DNA of 33,643 bases from the NCBI GenBank assembly GCA_031266335.1, contig JAISBF010000047.1, positions 1 through 33,643 on the forward strand. Reading direction: 5' to 3'. Both the position numbers and the translations under genes were made by a program. The notes beneath the pieces are model-generated. The model ran no database searches. It was not told the origin of the DNA and saw only the letters and a list, made by a program, of their open reading frames with translations. Shown here piece after piece: positions 13,856 to 20,973 of this stretch (positions within the stretch are counted from its first letter, which is position 1; each line of letters opens with the position of its first letter). Source of the DNA: Verrucomicrobiales bacterium. Its GTDB lineage: Bacteria; Verrucomicrobiota; Verrucomicrobiia; Methylacidiphilales; JAAUTS01.

Positions 13856-16588
13856 TTAACGCCGGCGCCTCAGCGTCAGCGCGAGGATGACGCCGCCGAG
13901 CAGCAGCAAGACCGCTGAGGATGGTTCGGGGATGAGCATGGTCAGTTGCAGTGCGCCGTTGTCCAAGGCCCATGCGTAAGTGTCCGCCGCGAGGCCGGTG
14001 ACGATGATGTTATCCTGGTCAAACACGCTGCCGAGGGCGTTGTAACCGGTGGCGAACAGCCATGTGTCACCCTCAGCGGGGGAGTAATTGTTGAGGAAGT
14101 TTAGCTCGATGGTAGCGCCGGCGTTGAAGTTCAGCGTGGCGGCGCTGTTGGTGAAGGCCAGCGTGTCGGAGAGGCCGTTGCCGGCGAGGTCAACGGCGAA
14201 CACTGAATCGGCCAGGAAGTTGATGGCGGTCACGTTCGCGCCCAGTGTCAGCGTGCCGATGCCGTCCGGGGTGGCGATGCCGCCCGGCGCGAGCACGCCT
14301 GCGTCGCCGACGGTGATGACGTTATTGCCGGTGTACGCGGCGACACTGCCGATGTTCAGTTGGTTGGCGTTGCCGGAGAAATCCACCTTGCCGTCGCCGC
14401 GCAGTTCCGTGACGGCGACTTTGCTATTGCCGCTGACGGTGACGCCGCCGGTCTGGTCCAGCAGCAGCGCGGCGTTGGCGTTCAGCGCGTTGCTGTGGCT
14501 GACGGTCAGGCTGCCGCTCTGCACCAGCGTGTAGCCGGTGTAACTGTTGGCGACGGTGAGCGTTAAATTTCCGTTGGATGCCATAGCGGCAATGAAGCCG
14601 GGCGACTCATTGTCAGCGACGCTGTTAACGTAGGGAACCGAAATGGTCATGCTGGCGGCACCGCCTTGGATGATGAGCGGCCGCGCGCCGGTGTTGAGCG
14701 TGCCGCTGCCAGTTAACGATAACCTGCCACCGGAGGCGAACATCAATGCGCCGCTGGCCAACGTCAGCGTGGAGTTATTTTGAAAGGCGACATTGGCGTC
14801 CCAATTTGCCAAGCGTAGCGAGTTGATAGTACCGCTGGCCGTGACGGTGCCTTTATTGGTGTTTTGCGCGTTGATGGTGCTCACGTTGGTGGTTGAACCC
14901 AGTGCGCTGATTTCGTCGCCATTGGACACCATCGTATATTCACTGTCCGCGAGTGGCCGGAAGGTGCCGCCGCTGACGGTGACAAAAGTGTTGCCGCTGA
15001 AGTGCGAGGCAGCCCACAGGGTGTTGCCTTGGCCTGGATAACCGGCGATGGCGCCGGCCTGTAACTGGCCGGCCGCCCACGGCAAAATGCCGCCGACCAA
15101 CTGGCTCTCCAATGCCGCCGCGTTCTCCGCGTCACTGATGACGATGGGCGAGCCGGCATTGCCGAACAAAAAGTTTACCGTGGCATCGCCCTCGCGCAGC
15201 AATCTGTCCATCGTCAGCGTGAACACCGTGTTGTTCGCGCCGGCGGTGCCGATGATGCTGCGCCCGGACTTCAGCGTTACGTCGCCGACCTGCTGGCCGG
15301 CCTCGGCGCTGGCGCCGTAGGCGTTGAACACGCCCGACCACAGGTTGATGCTCGCGTCGCGCTCAATCAGGTTGCTCTCGGCGCTGGCGGTGTTGAAGTT
15401 GCTGGCGTTGAGTTGCAGCACCGCGCCGTAGGCGGTGAGGTCGTATCGCGTCGCGCCGGACAGCCGCGCCTGGTCCCAAGCGATACCGGCGGCGGCGACG
15501 ACGATTTGCCCGTTCTTGATGGTGACCGTGCTGTCCTCGGCCATCGTGATGCGGTGTGCGGCGTTGGCGTTATCCACCACCAGCGAGCCGACGCCGTCCT
15601 TGGTCAGCGCGCTGAGATTGGTGGCGGAGACGTTCAAATTCAAGCGGTCAAGACCGACGGCGGCGCTGGTCATCATTGAAGCGGTGGACGGGGTGATATT
15701 GAACACCGCCGCGCCGTCCTGGAAATCCAACTTGGGAGTGGAATAGTTGTTAGCCGTGCCAAGCTCGAAAATCAATCCGTCACCGGCAGCGCCCATGTCC
15801 ACAATGAACGAGAAGGTGCCGCTGGCGGGTGCGAGCGTCCAGTTGAAGTTGGAATTCGCCCCAAGCCGGAAGTGGCTGTTGTCGGCGTTTTGATAAACAA
15901 AGGTGTCGCCGCTGACGGTGTAAGGCGCGTTATCAACGGAGATGTTCCAGTAACCGCCGTTGGGAGCATTGGTGAAAAAGGAATAACCGCTGCCGCTCTT
16001 GCCGGCGGTCTGGCTGACGGTGATGGAGTTGGCGCTGTTAATGGCGGTGACGGTGGCGCCGCCTGTGAAAACGTCGGGTTCACGTGAGTTGATAATTGTT
16101 AGGCCAGGAACGAGATAGTGCGTCGCGTCAATGCTTATGGTGACCACGTCCGAGCCTTCCACAGCGGTGAACATGCCCTGGACTTCCGGGTGCGAGCCGC
16201 GCTGATACGCGCCGATGCCGGTCACGGTCAGCGCCGCGTTGCCGCTGGCGGTGACGGGGGCGCTGACGGTGAGCAGGCCGGCGTTGTTGATGGCGGTGAT
16301 GATGGTGCCGTCGGGAATGCCGTCGCCGGTGACGCGGTCGCCGACCTTGAACTGGCTGGTGTTGACCGTGCCGGTGAAAATGAGGTTGGAGCCGTCGCGG
16401 AGCACCGCGTCCGGGACGCTGACGGTGGTCGCGCCAACTGTGCCGATGAATTGGTTGTTAATCGTGTCACCGAGCCAGAAGTCAGTGTCCGTGTAGGTGG
16501 CGCTATAGTTATAGGCGAATGTCGGCGAGATGACGAACTGTGCACGGGCGCTGACCGTCAGCGCAAGAGATAACACGATGTAAATCAA
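13856..16588 (-). CDS. PEP-CTERM exported protein with autotransporter-type beta repeats (start out of frame)
   Basis: A 910-residue open frame for a large exported, beta-rich protein. It opens with a hydrophobic segment ending ALTVSARA-QF (signal peptidase site). The body is rich in Gly, Asn, Ser, Thr and Val, with autotransporter-associated strand repeats (ANSYTGYTLVQSGSLTVSHS, ALLLDQTGGVTVSGNSKV, VLAPGGIATPDGIGTLTLG). It ends with a PEP-CTERM sorting signal, IPEPSSAVLLLLGGVILALT then RRRR, which predicts exosortase-dependent handling at the cell envelope. The only in-frame start codon is TTG at 16588, which leaves the signal peptide without its charged N-region. A much better start, ATG at 16634, lies across an 11-nt C tract and is out of frame by one base. 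With 10 C the product would begin MKGNKFTPPPHFCKSLIYIV, a complete signal peptide. See the tract entry and findings. Ligand and role are unknown. Confidence 0.88.
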   Translation of the reverse strand: MIYIVLSLALTVSARAQFVISPTFAYNYSATYTDTDFWLGDTINNQFIGTVGATTVSVPDAVLRDGSNLIFTGTVNTSQFKVGDRVTGDGIPDGTIITAINNAGLLTVSAPVTASGNAALTVTGIGAYQRGSHPEVQGMFTAVEGSDVVTISIDATHYLVPGLTIINSREPDVFTGGATVTAINSANSITVSQTAGKSGSGYSFFTNAPNGGYWNISVDNAPYTVSGDTFVYQNADNSHFRLGANSNFNWTLAPASGTFSFIVDMGAAGDGLIFELGTANNYSTPKLDFQDGAAVFNITPSTASMMTSAAVGLDRLNLNVSATNLSALTKDGVGSLVVDNANAAHRITMAEDSTVTIKNGQIVVAAAGIAWDQARLSGATRYDLTAYGAVLQLNASNFNTASAESNLIERDASINLWSGVFNAYGASAEAGQQVGDVTLKSGRSIIGTAGANNTVFTLTMDRLLREGDATVNFLFGNAGSPIVISDAENAAALESQLVGGILPWAAGQLQAGAIAGYPGQGNTLWAASHFSGNTFVTVSGGTFRPLADSEYTMVSNGDEISALGSTTNVSTINAQNTNKGTVTASGTINSLRLANWDANVAFQNNSTLTLASGALMFASGGRLSLTGSGTLNTGARPLIIQGGAASMTISVPYVNSVADNESPGFIAAMASNGNLTLTVANSYTGYTLVQSGSLTVSHSNALNANAALLLDQTGGVTVSGNSKVAVTELRGDGKVDFSGNANQLNIGSVAAYTGNNVITVGDAGVLAPGGIATPDGIGTLTLGANVTAINFLADSVFAVDLAGNGLSDTLAFTNSAATLNFNAGATIELNFLNNYSPAEGDTWLFATGYNALGSVFDQDNIIVTGLAADTYAWALDNGALQLTMLIPEPSSAVLLLLGGVILALTLRRRR

Positions 16589-16634
16589 CGACTTACAAAA
16601 ATGCGGGGGGGGGGGTAAATTTATTGCCTTTCAT
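16589..16634 (-). other. Out-of-frame true 5' end of the PEP-CTERM gene
   Basis: ATG at 16634 reads MKGNKFTPPPAFL and stops at TAA 16595-16593 with the 11-C tract present. If one C is removed, the same ATG runs straight into the 910-codon frame and supplies a Lys-rich n-region ahead of the hydrophobic core. I take this as the real translation start, currently in the off (or mis-sequenced) state. Confidence 0.75.
16605..16615 (-). repeat. Homopolymeric C tract (11 nt) inside the 5' coding region
   Basis: Eleven G on the plus strand (C on the coding strand) interrupt the signal-peptide coding region, six codons after ATG 16634. Tract lengths of 7, 10 or 13 put ATG and body in frame; 11 and 12 do not. 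Poly-C or poly-G tracts of this size are the classic substrate of slipped-strand mispairing in phase-variable surface genes. It is the only mononucleotide run this long I noticed in the window. Confidence 0.85.
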
Positions 16635-16690
16635 AACATAACATTAATTACCTGCTTCTGAGCACATTAACAAGTAAAAAACGCGATTAT

Positions 16691-16719
16691 TTTTTATTTG
16701 GTTGTTTACCCATGGTCAA
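16691..16719 (-). promoter_or_regulatory. Candidate sigma-70 promoter for PEP-CTERM gene
   Basis: On the minus strand, TTGACC (16719-16714), a 17-bp spacer and TAAAAA (16696-16691) precede the ATG at 16634 by about 57 bp. The local sequence is AT-rich, unlike the flanks. The -10 box is imperfect. The same TTGACC with a 17-bp spacer occurs before the sigma-factor gene. Confidence 0.4.
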
Positions 16720-16847
16720 CGGCATGGAGTGTCATGCTCCCGAACGGCTTTAAATTGGCAGCGCAGCCGCGCGGTCAAGTCACTCGGAAGAGTGGCGCTG
16801 GGTGAATTGCGCTAAATGTCCGCCGCTGTCAGTGACCTGCAACGAAA

Positions 16848-16883
16848 ACACCAGCCTTGTCCGGGTGGGGACAAGACTGGTGT
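16848..16883 (-). terminator. Intrinsic terminator of the Spy-like gene
   Basis: Arms ACACCAGCCTTGTCC (16848-16862) and GGACAAGACTGGTGT (16869-16883) pair over 15 bp with one mismatch and a 6-base loop. On the minus strand the stem is followed by TTTTCGTT. It begins 13 bp after the stop of the Spy-like gene and separates it from the PEP-CTERM gene. Confidence 0.8.
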
Positions 16884-16896
16884 GTTGCCGGTGAGC

Positions 16897-17442
16897 TTAC
16901 TGTTTAACCTTGTTGTGGCGCCGCTCAAATTTGGTCACCAGCTCGTCAAATTTCTTTTGCTGGTCGGATTTCAACACGGCGTGGATTTTGGCTTTGCCTT
17001 CCTCCAGCAGCTGTTTGAAATTGGCGGGCTGCTGGTGATCCAGCTTGGACCACAGGGCTTTTTGCTCGTCGATGATTTGCTTGACCTTGGCCTGCTGGTC
17101 GGCATCCAGTTCCAGCTCTTTGACCAAGTGCCGAACCACTTTGCCGGCACGGTCAGCGTCCTGCCAACCGTGATGTTCCCGCGGGCTGCCGAGGCCATGC
17201 CGGCCGGCGCCGGGAGTCCCTTGGTGCTGGAAGCCGCCGTGACCTCCGGCCGGACATTGCAGGCCGGCGACGCCGCCATGCTGCGCGTGAAATTCACGCG
17301 ATCGTTTTTTGTGGCAGCGCGCGCCCACCATCAGCGCGGTAATCAGGATTAGGTTCAGCGCCAAACTGACAATGGAGAGCGTCAGCGCCCAGTTGGTTTT
17401 GCATTTTGCACAGCAGGATTCTTTGTGGTCTGGTTCACTCAT
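16897..17442 (-). CDS. Spy/CpxP-like LTXXQ-type periplasmic protein, membrane-anchored
   Basis: A 181-residue protein with a Cys-rich cytoplasmic start (ESCCAKCKTNW), one membrane segment (LTLSIVSLALNLILITALMV), a His/Gly-rich linker (about 52-95, such as HGGVAGLQCPAGGHGGFQHQ), and a helical C-terminal domain. That domain has two LTXXQ-like repeats: LELDADQQAKVKQIIDEQ and VLKSDQQKKFDELVTKFE. This is the pattern of the Spy/CpxP/ZraP group of periplasmic chaperones and metal or stress sensors. The His- and Cys-rich linker suggests metal contact, which is inference. It is divergent from the sigma-factor gene across a 289-bp AT-rich gap and ends in a good terminator. The plus-strand ORF at 16816-17352 overlapping it is a shadow. 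Confidence 0.75.
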   Translation of the reverse strand: MSEPDHKESCCAKCKTNWALTLSIVSLALNLILITALMVGARCHKKRSREFHAQHGGVAGLQCPAGGHGGFQHQGTPGAGRHGLGSPREHHGWQDADRAGKVVRHLVKELELDADQQAKVKQIIDEQKALWSKLDHQQPANFKQLLEEGKAKIHAVLKSDQQKKFDELVTKFERRHNKVKQ

Positions 17443-17458
17443 AATTTTTTATCGTTGG

Positions 17459-17479
17459 TTCGATAACCCATTTATCGAA
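17459..17479. promoter_or_regulatory. Perfect inverted repeat in the divergent Spy/sigma intergenic region
   Basis: TTCGATAA-CCCAT-TTATCGAA is an 8-bp perfect inverted repeat, 17 bp upstream of the Spy-like start codon. A related imperfect one, TATCGAT (17693-17699) with ATTGATA (17712-17718), lies just before the sigma-factor start. A shared regulator binding both, or mRNA hairpins near both starts, would fit. The whole 289-bp gap (17443-17731) is much more AT-rich than its flanks. Confidence 0.45.
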
Positions 17480-17648
17480 CTATTTGAACGAATAAACACA
17501 CTTGGCGGGCATCAGTTACAACTATTTATCAAAAAATCCACCAACAGCGGCCTTGCCCAATTACCTAAGCATGGTGAAATAAAAAACCGGCACGCAAGTT
17601 TCCTGAAAAAAATACTTGCAAATAAGATAATATTAATTAGCTTTTATA

Positions 17649-17677
17649 TTGACCAGTCGGTAAATTAAAATTAGAAA
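17649..17677 (+). promoter_or_regulatory. Candidate sigma-70 promoter for the sigma-factor gene
   Basis: TTGACC (17649-17654), 17 bp, then TAGAAA (17672-17677), about 54 bp before the ATG at 17732. The -35 and the spacing match the candidate promoter of the PEP-CTERM gene. The -10 is one of several AT-rich possibilities here, so exact placement is uncertain. Confidence 0.4.
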
Positions 17678-17731
17678 TAAATTTTACCCACTTATCGATT
17701 TTAATAGATTTATTGATAGGATAAGACAGCA

Positions 17732-18670
17732 ATGAACACGACACCATATACCCTTAGTACTTCGGTTGAAAGTTACTTGAAGGAAATCGGGAGATACGCG
17801 TTGCTGACCCGCAAACAGGAGGTCAAACTGGCCAACCGTATTCGCAAAAAAAATCACGCGGCCCTGCATGAATTGGTGCAGGCCAATTTGCGGCTGGTGG
17901 TGAAAATCGCCCTCGAATATGTCAGTCTCGGCTTGCCGCTGCCCGACCTGATTTCGGAGGGTAACCTCGGCCTGGTGCGCGCCGCGGAGTTGTTCAACCC
18001 GAAAGTTGGCGCCAAATTCAGCACTTACGCCGCGCTGTGGATCAAACAGCGCATCCGCCGCGCCATCACCAATCAGGGCAAGACGGTGCGGGTGCCGATT
18101 TGGAAGGCGCAATTGTTGCGCAAGACCCAGCTGGCGACCGATGAGTTGGTCTCGCAATTGGGCCGCCAGCCGTCCGAGGAGGAAATCGCTGACATTGCCG
18201 GCCTGGAAGTGGAGGATATCGGCCGGGCGCGCTCGGCCTCGGTGCAGGTGGTGTCGCTGGACACGCCCCCCGGCAACCCGGATGATTCCAAGGAAACCAC
18301 CTTGTCCAACACCATCCCGGACGAAAGCGCCGCCGACCCGGCCATGGAAATGGCGCAAAAGGAACTGTTGGAAAACGCGATGGCCTCGCTGAATGTCCTG
18401 AATGACAAGGAACTGAAAATCCTGGCCATGCGCTTCGGCCTGCACGGTCGCGAGGAAGAAACGCTCGACACCATCGGCAAGGACTTCCGCGTCAGCCGCG
18501 AGCGCATCCGCCAGTTGCAGGAAATCGCGCTGACCAAGTTGCGCCGCCAGCTGGACGACGAGAGTTCGTGCAACTCGGAAGCGGACCGGCGGAAAAATTC
18601 GCAGCAGTTGAACGAACGCCTGAAGGTGTTGTTCGACGACAAAAATTCCGCGCGCACAGTGCCGGCCTAA
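17732..18670 (+). CDS. RpoD-like sigma-70 factor lacking region 1.1
   Basis: A 312-residue group 1/2 sigma factor. It begins with region 1.2 (VESYLKEIGRYALLTRKQEVKLANRI). Region 2 is next: HELVQANLRLVVKIALEYV, LPLPDLISEGNLGLVRAAELFNP, KFSTYAALWIKQRIRRAI, including the -10 recognition helix. Region 3 is QLATDELVSQLGRQPSEEEIA, and region 4 ends with a helix-turn-helix, ETLDTIGKDFRVSRERIRQLQEIALTKLRRQL, for the -35 element. It lacks the long acidic region 1.1 and the non-conserved insert of a primary RpoD, so I take it for an alternative, RpoS-like group 2 factor; a streamlined primary factor is less likely. It is divergent from the Spy-like envelope-stress protein, which hints at a stress role. 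A T-rich 100-bp gap follows before coaD. Confidence 0.88.
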   Translation: MNTTPYTLSTSVESYLKEIGRYALLTRKQEVKLANRIRKKNHAALHELVQANLRLVVKIALEYVSLGLPLPDLISEGNLGLVRAAELFNPKVGAKFSTYAALWIKQRIRRAITNQGKTVRVPIWKAQLLRKTQLATDELVSQLGRQPSEEEIADIAGLEVEDIGRARSASVQVVSLDTPPGNPDDSKETTLSNTIPDESAADPAMEMAQKELLENAMASLNVLNDKELKILAMRFGLHGREEETLDTIGKDFRVSRERIRQLQEIALTKLRRQLDDESSCNSEADRRKNSQQLNERLKVLFDDKNSARTVPA

Positions 18671-18770
18671 CCGGCAGCGATGCCCGGCCGCGGCGCGGGT
18701 GTGAAAAAAGAAGGGGCGGGAGTTCGTTTTTTAAGTTGATTAAGTTTTTTTAGTTTTTTAGGTTTTCATC

Positions 18771-19268
18771 ATGCGTCGCGCGATTTATCCGGGCAGTTTT
18801 GACCCCATCACCAACGGGCATCTCGACATCCTCAGCCGAGCGTTGCGGATTTTTGACGAGGTGGTGCTAGCGGTCGCGCGCAATGAGAACAAGGCGCCGC
18901 TGTTCACCCAGGAGGAGCGCGTGGCGCTGAACCTGGCCGCCATCCGGGACTTGCCCGGCCACGAGCGGGTCCGGGTCGGTTGTTTTCACGGGCTGCTGGT
19001 GGACTATGCGCTGACCGAGCAGGCCGCCACCATCATTCGCGGGTTGCGGGCGGTGTCGGATTTCGAGTTCGAGCTGCAACTCGCGCTGATGAACCGGAAA
19101 TTGCGGTCCGACATCGACACCATTTTTCTGATGCCGAAAGACAACTACACCTACCTCAGCTCCAGCCTGGTCAAGGAAATCGCCCGGCTGGGCGGCGACG
19201 TGGCGGATTTCGTCCCGCCCTGCGCGCAACAGGCGTTGCAAACCAAACTCCGCCAACCCCGCCCGTGA
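18771..19268 (+). CDS. coaD: Phosphopantetheine adenylyltransferase
   Basis: A 165-residue enzyme that transfers AMP from ATP to 4'-phosphopantetheine in the fourth step of coenzyme A synthesis. The nucleotidyltransferase signature GSFDPITNGHLDILSRAL (T/HxGH) is at residues 8-25. Further conserved blocks are VVLAVARNENK, IIRGLRAVSDFEFELQLALMNRKL and the ISSSLVKEIA-like YLSSSLVKEIARLGGDV. Length is normal for the family. It starts ATG 18771 after a T-rich stretch. Its stop TGA overlaps the GTG of the DUF177 gene (GTGA), which makes this the first gene of a run leading into fatty-acid synthesis. Confidence 0.96.
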   Translation: MRRAIYPGSFDPITNGHLDILSRALRIFDEVVLAVARNENKAPLFTQEERVALNLAAIRDLPGHERVRVGCFHGLLVDYALTEQAATIIRGLRAVSDFEFELQLALMNRKLRSDIDTIFLMPKDNYTYLSSSLVKEIARLGGDVADFVPPCAQQALQTKLRQPRP

Positions 19269-19729
19269 AAATTCGCCTGGCAGACTTACGGGACGGGCCG
19301 CTGGACCTGCAAGGGGAACTGGCACCGGCAGCGTATGACTTGGTCATCACCGGCCACGAACAGTGGTCGCCGCTGACCTACCGCTTCCACGTCGAACTGC
19401 TCGGTGAACACGAGTTGCTGGCGCGCGGCAGCATCCACACCGCCGTGACCGTCCCCTGCGCCCGCTGCCTGGAGCCGATCACGCTGCCGGTGCGCGTGCC
19501 GGATTTCACCTGCGCCATGCCGGTTACCACCGAGGAGTCAATCGACTTGACGCTGACCATGCGGGAAGATATTTTACTCAACTTGCCAATGGCCCCCAGC
19601 CACGCCGACATCGGCGGCCACTGCCCGCCTCAGGTGGAGCAGCGTTGCCAGGCCGATGCCGAGCAATTCACCGCCCAGCGGCGGAATGAAACCTGGGGGG
19701 CGCTGGATAAGTTTAACGAAAGAGAGTAA
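19265..19729 (+). CDS. DUF177 (YceD-like) protein
   Basis: A 154-residue member of the DUF177 family, which almost always precedes rpmF and is implicated in 23S rRNA or large-subunit maturation. It starts at GTG 19265, overlapping the coaD stop by four bases; the frame is open further upstream inside coaD, but nothing there resembles the family. Visible features are an N-terminal beta region (KIRLADLRDGPLDLQGEL), the conserved CARCLEPITLPV block (CxxC) at about residues 64-75, an acidic middle (TTEESIDLTLTMREDILLNLP) and GGHCPPQVEQRC with two more Cys near the C-terminus. Three bases separate it from rpmF, so the two are cotranscribed. Confidence 0.85.
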   Translation: MKIRLADLRDGPLDLQGELAPAAYDLVITGHEQWSPLTYRFHVELLGEHELLARGSIHTAVTVPCARCLEPITLPVRVPDFTCAMPVTTEESIDLTLTMREDILLNLPMAPSHADIGGHCPPQVEQRCQADAEQFTAQRRNETWGALDKFNERE

Positions 19730-19731
19730 TT

Positions 19732-19917
19732 ATGGGCGTTCCCAAGAGAAAAACATCGAAAATGCGTTCCCGGATGCGCAAAGCCTCCCAGCGCAAAGAC
19801 CCGTTGCAATTGCGCACCGACAGCCGGACGCATCACGCGCACCGCGGGCACACCGTCGATCCGAAAACCGGCCTCTACCGCGGTCGCCAAGTCCTGACCG
19901 TCAGCGCCGCAGGTTGA
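19732..19917 (+). CDS. rpmF: 50S ribosomal protein L32, cysteine-free form
   Basis: A 61-residue L32 of the large ribosomal subunit, starting MGVPKRKTSKMRSRMRKASQ, a near-textbook N-terminus (usual form AVPKRKTSKSRRDMRRAH). There are no cysteines: the usual zinc-ribbon part with two CxxC pairs is replaced by HHAHRGHTVDPKTGLYRGRQ. It is therefore a zinc-independent type. Position between the DUF177 gene and plsX is the standard bacterial order. The over-represented motif ACCGTCAGC lies in its last codons (19897-19905). Confidence 0.95.
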   Translation: MGVPKRKTSKMRSRMRKASQRKDPLQLRTDSRTHHAHRGHTVDPKTGLYRGRQVLTVSAAG

Positions 19918-19938
19918 ACCTGAGTCTTCTCATCCCGG

Positions 19939-20946
19939 ATGAGAATCGCACTTGACTCCATGGGCGGCGACTTTGCCCCCGCCTACCCGGTGCATGCCGC
20001 CGTGGAAGCCTTGCGGAACTTCCGCGCCATCTCGCGCTTGATCCTGGTTGGCGACGAGGAACAAATTCGTCGTGAATTGTCCCGGCACGGCACCGTGCCG
20101 GCTGACCGGCTGCGCGTGTTCCACACCACCCAGGTGGTCGCCATGGCGGACAGCCCGGTGGAGGCGGTGCGCCGGAAAAAGGACAGCTCCATGTGCCGCG
20201 CCGTGGATTTGGTCAAGGAAGGCGCCGCCGACGCCATTGTCAGCGCCGGCAACACCGGCGCCCTGCTGGCCGCCAGCACCATCAAGCTCCGCACCCTGGC
20301 CGGCGTGGACCGCGCGGCGCTGGCGGTGGTGATGCCCAAGCGGGACGGCATTTTCGTGCTCATGGACGCCGGCGCCAGCGTGGACGCCAAGCCGGACAAT
20401 CTGGTTGATTACGCCATCATGGGCGAGGCTTACTGCCGCCATCTCCTGCGCAAGCCCGACCCGAAAATCGGCGTGCTCAGCAACGGCTCCGAGCGAGGCA
20501 AGGGGAGCAAGCTCGCCTGCGAAGCCTACGATTTGCTCAAGGACACGCCGGTCAATTTCATCGGCAACATCGAGGGCCACGACTTGTTTGACGGCCCCGC
20601 CGACGTGGTGGTCTGCGACGGCTTCGTCGGCAATGTCCTGCTCAAATCCATCGAAAGCATGGCCCGGATGACCTTCAAAATGCTGAAGGAAGAACTGACC
20701 GCCAACCTCGTCCGGCTTTCCGGCGCCATGCTCACCAAGGGTGCCTTCGCCACCATTCACAAAAAAGTCAACGCTGACGATCACGGCGGCGCGCTGCTGC
20801 TCGGCGTCAATGGCATCGTCATCAAGGCCCACGGCTCTTCCTCCGTCCGCGCGTTGTGCAGCTCCCTGCGGGTGGCCGTGGAAGCCGTTGACAATCAGGT
20901 CAACCCGCATATCATTGAAAACCTCGCGCGGCTGCGCAATCTGTAA
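19939..20946 (+). CDS. plsX: Phosphate acyltransferase PlsX
   Basis: A 335-residue peripheral membrane enzyme that makes acyl-phosphate from acyl-ACP for phospholipid synthesis. Conserved blocks: RIALDSMGGDFAP at the N-terminus, LILVGDEEQIRREL, SPVEAVRRKKDSSMCRAVDL, ADAIVSAGNTGALLAAS (family signature), GNIEGHDLFDGPADVVVCDGFVGNVLLKS and HGGALLLGVNGIVIKAHGSS near the end. Length matches the family. It starts at ATG 19939, 21 bp after rpmF, and precedes fabH by 27 bp, so it belongs to the same transcription unit. Confidence 0.96.
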   Translation: MRIALDSMGGDFAPAYPVHAAVEALRNFRAISRLILVGDEEQIRRELSRHGTVPADRLRVFHTTQVVAMADSPVEAVRRKKDSSMCRAVDLVKEGAADAIVSAGNTGALLAASTIKLRTLAGVDRAALAVVMPKRDGIFVLMDAGASVDAKPDNLVDYAIMGEAYCRHLLRKPDPKIGVLSNGSERGKGSKLACEAYDLLKDTPVNFIGNIEGHDLFDGPADVVVCDGFVGNVLLKSIESMARMTFKMLKEELTANLVRLSGAMLTKGAFATIHKKVNADDHGGALLLGVNGIVIKAHGSSSVRALCSSLRVAVEAVDNQVNPHIIENLARLRNL

Positions 20947-20973
20947 TCCCGCGCCGCCCGCTGAACAACCGTT

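Noticed and set aside
16721-16815. Riboswitch upstream of the PEP-CTERM gene (CACTC-GGAA-GAGTG hairpin near 16780)
   Set aside because: It has a GNRA-like loop but lies upstream of the likely promoter, and no known riboswitch core could be recognised.
16816-17352. 178-codon plus-strand ORF
   Set aside because: It overlaps the Spy-like gene, which has a membrane anchor, LTXXQ-type helices and its own terminator; the plus ORF would read through that terminator.
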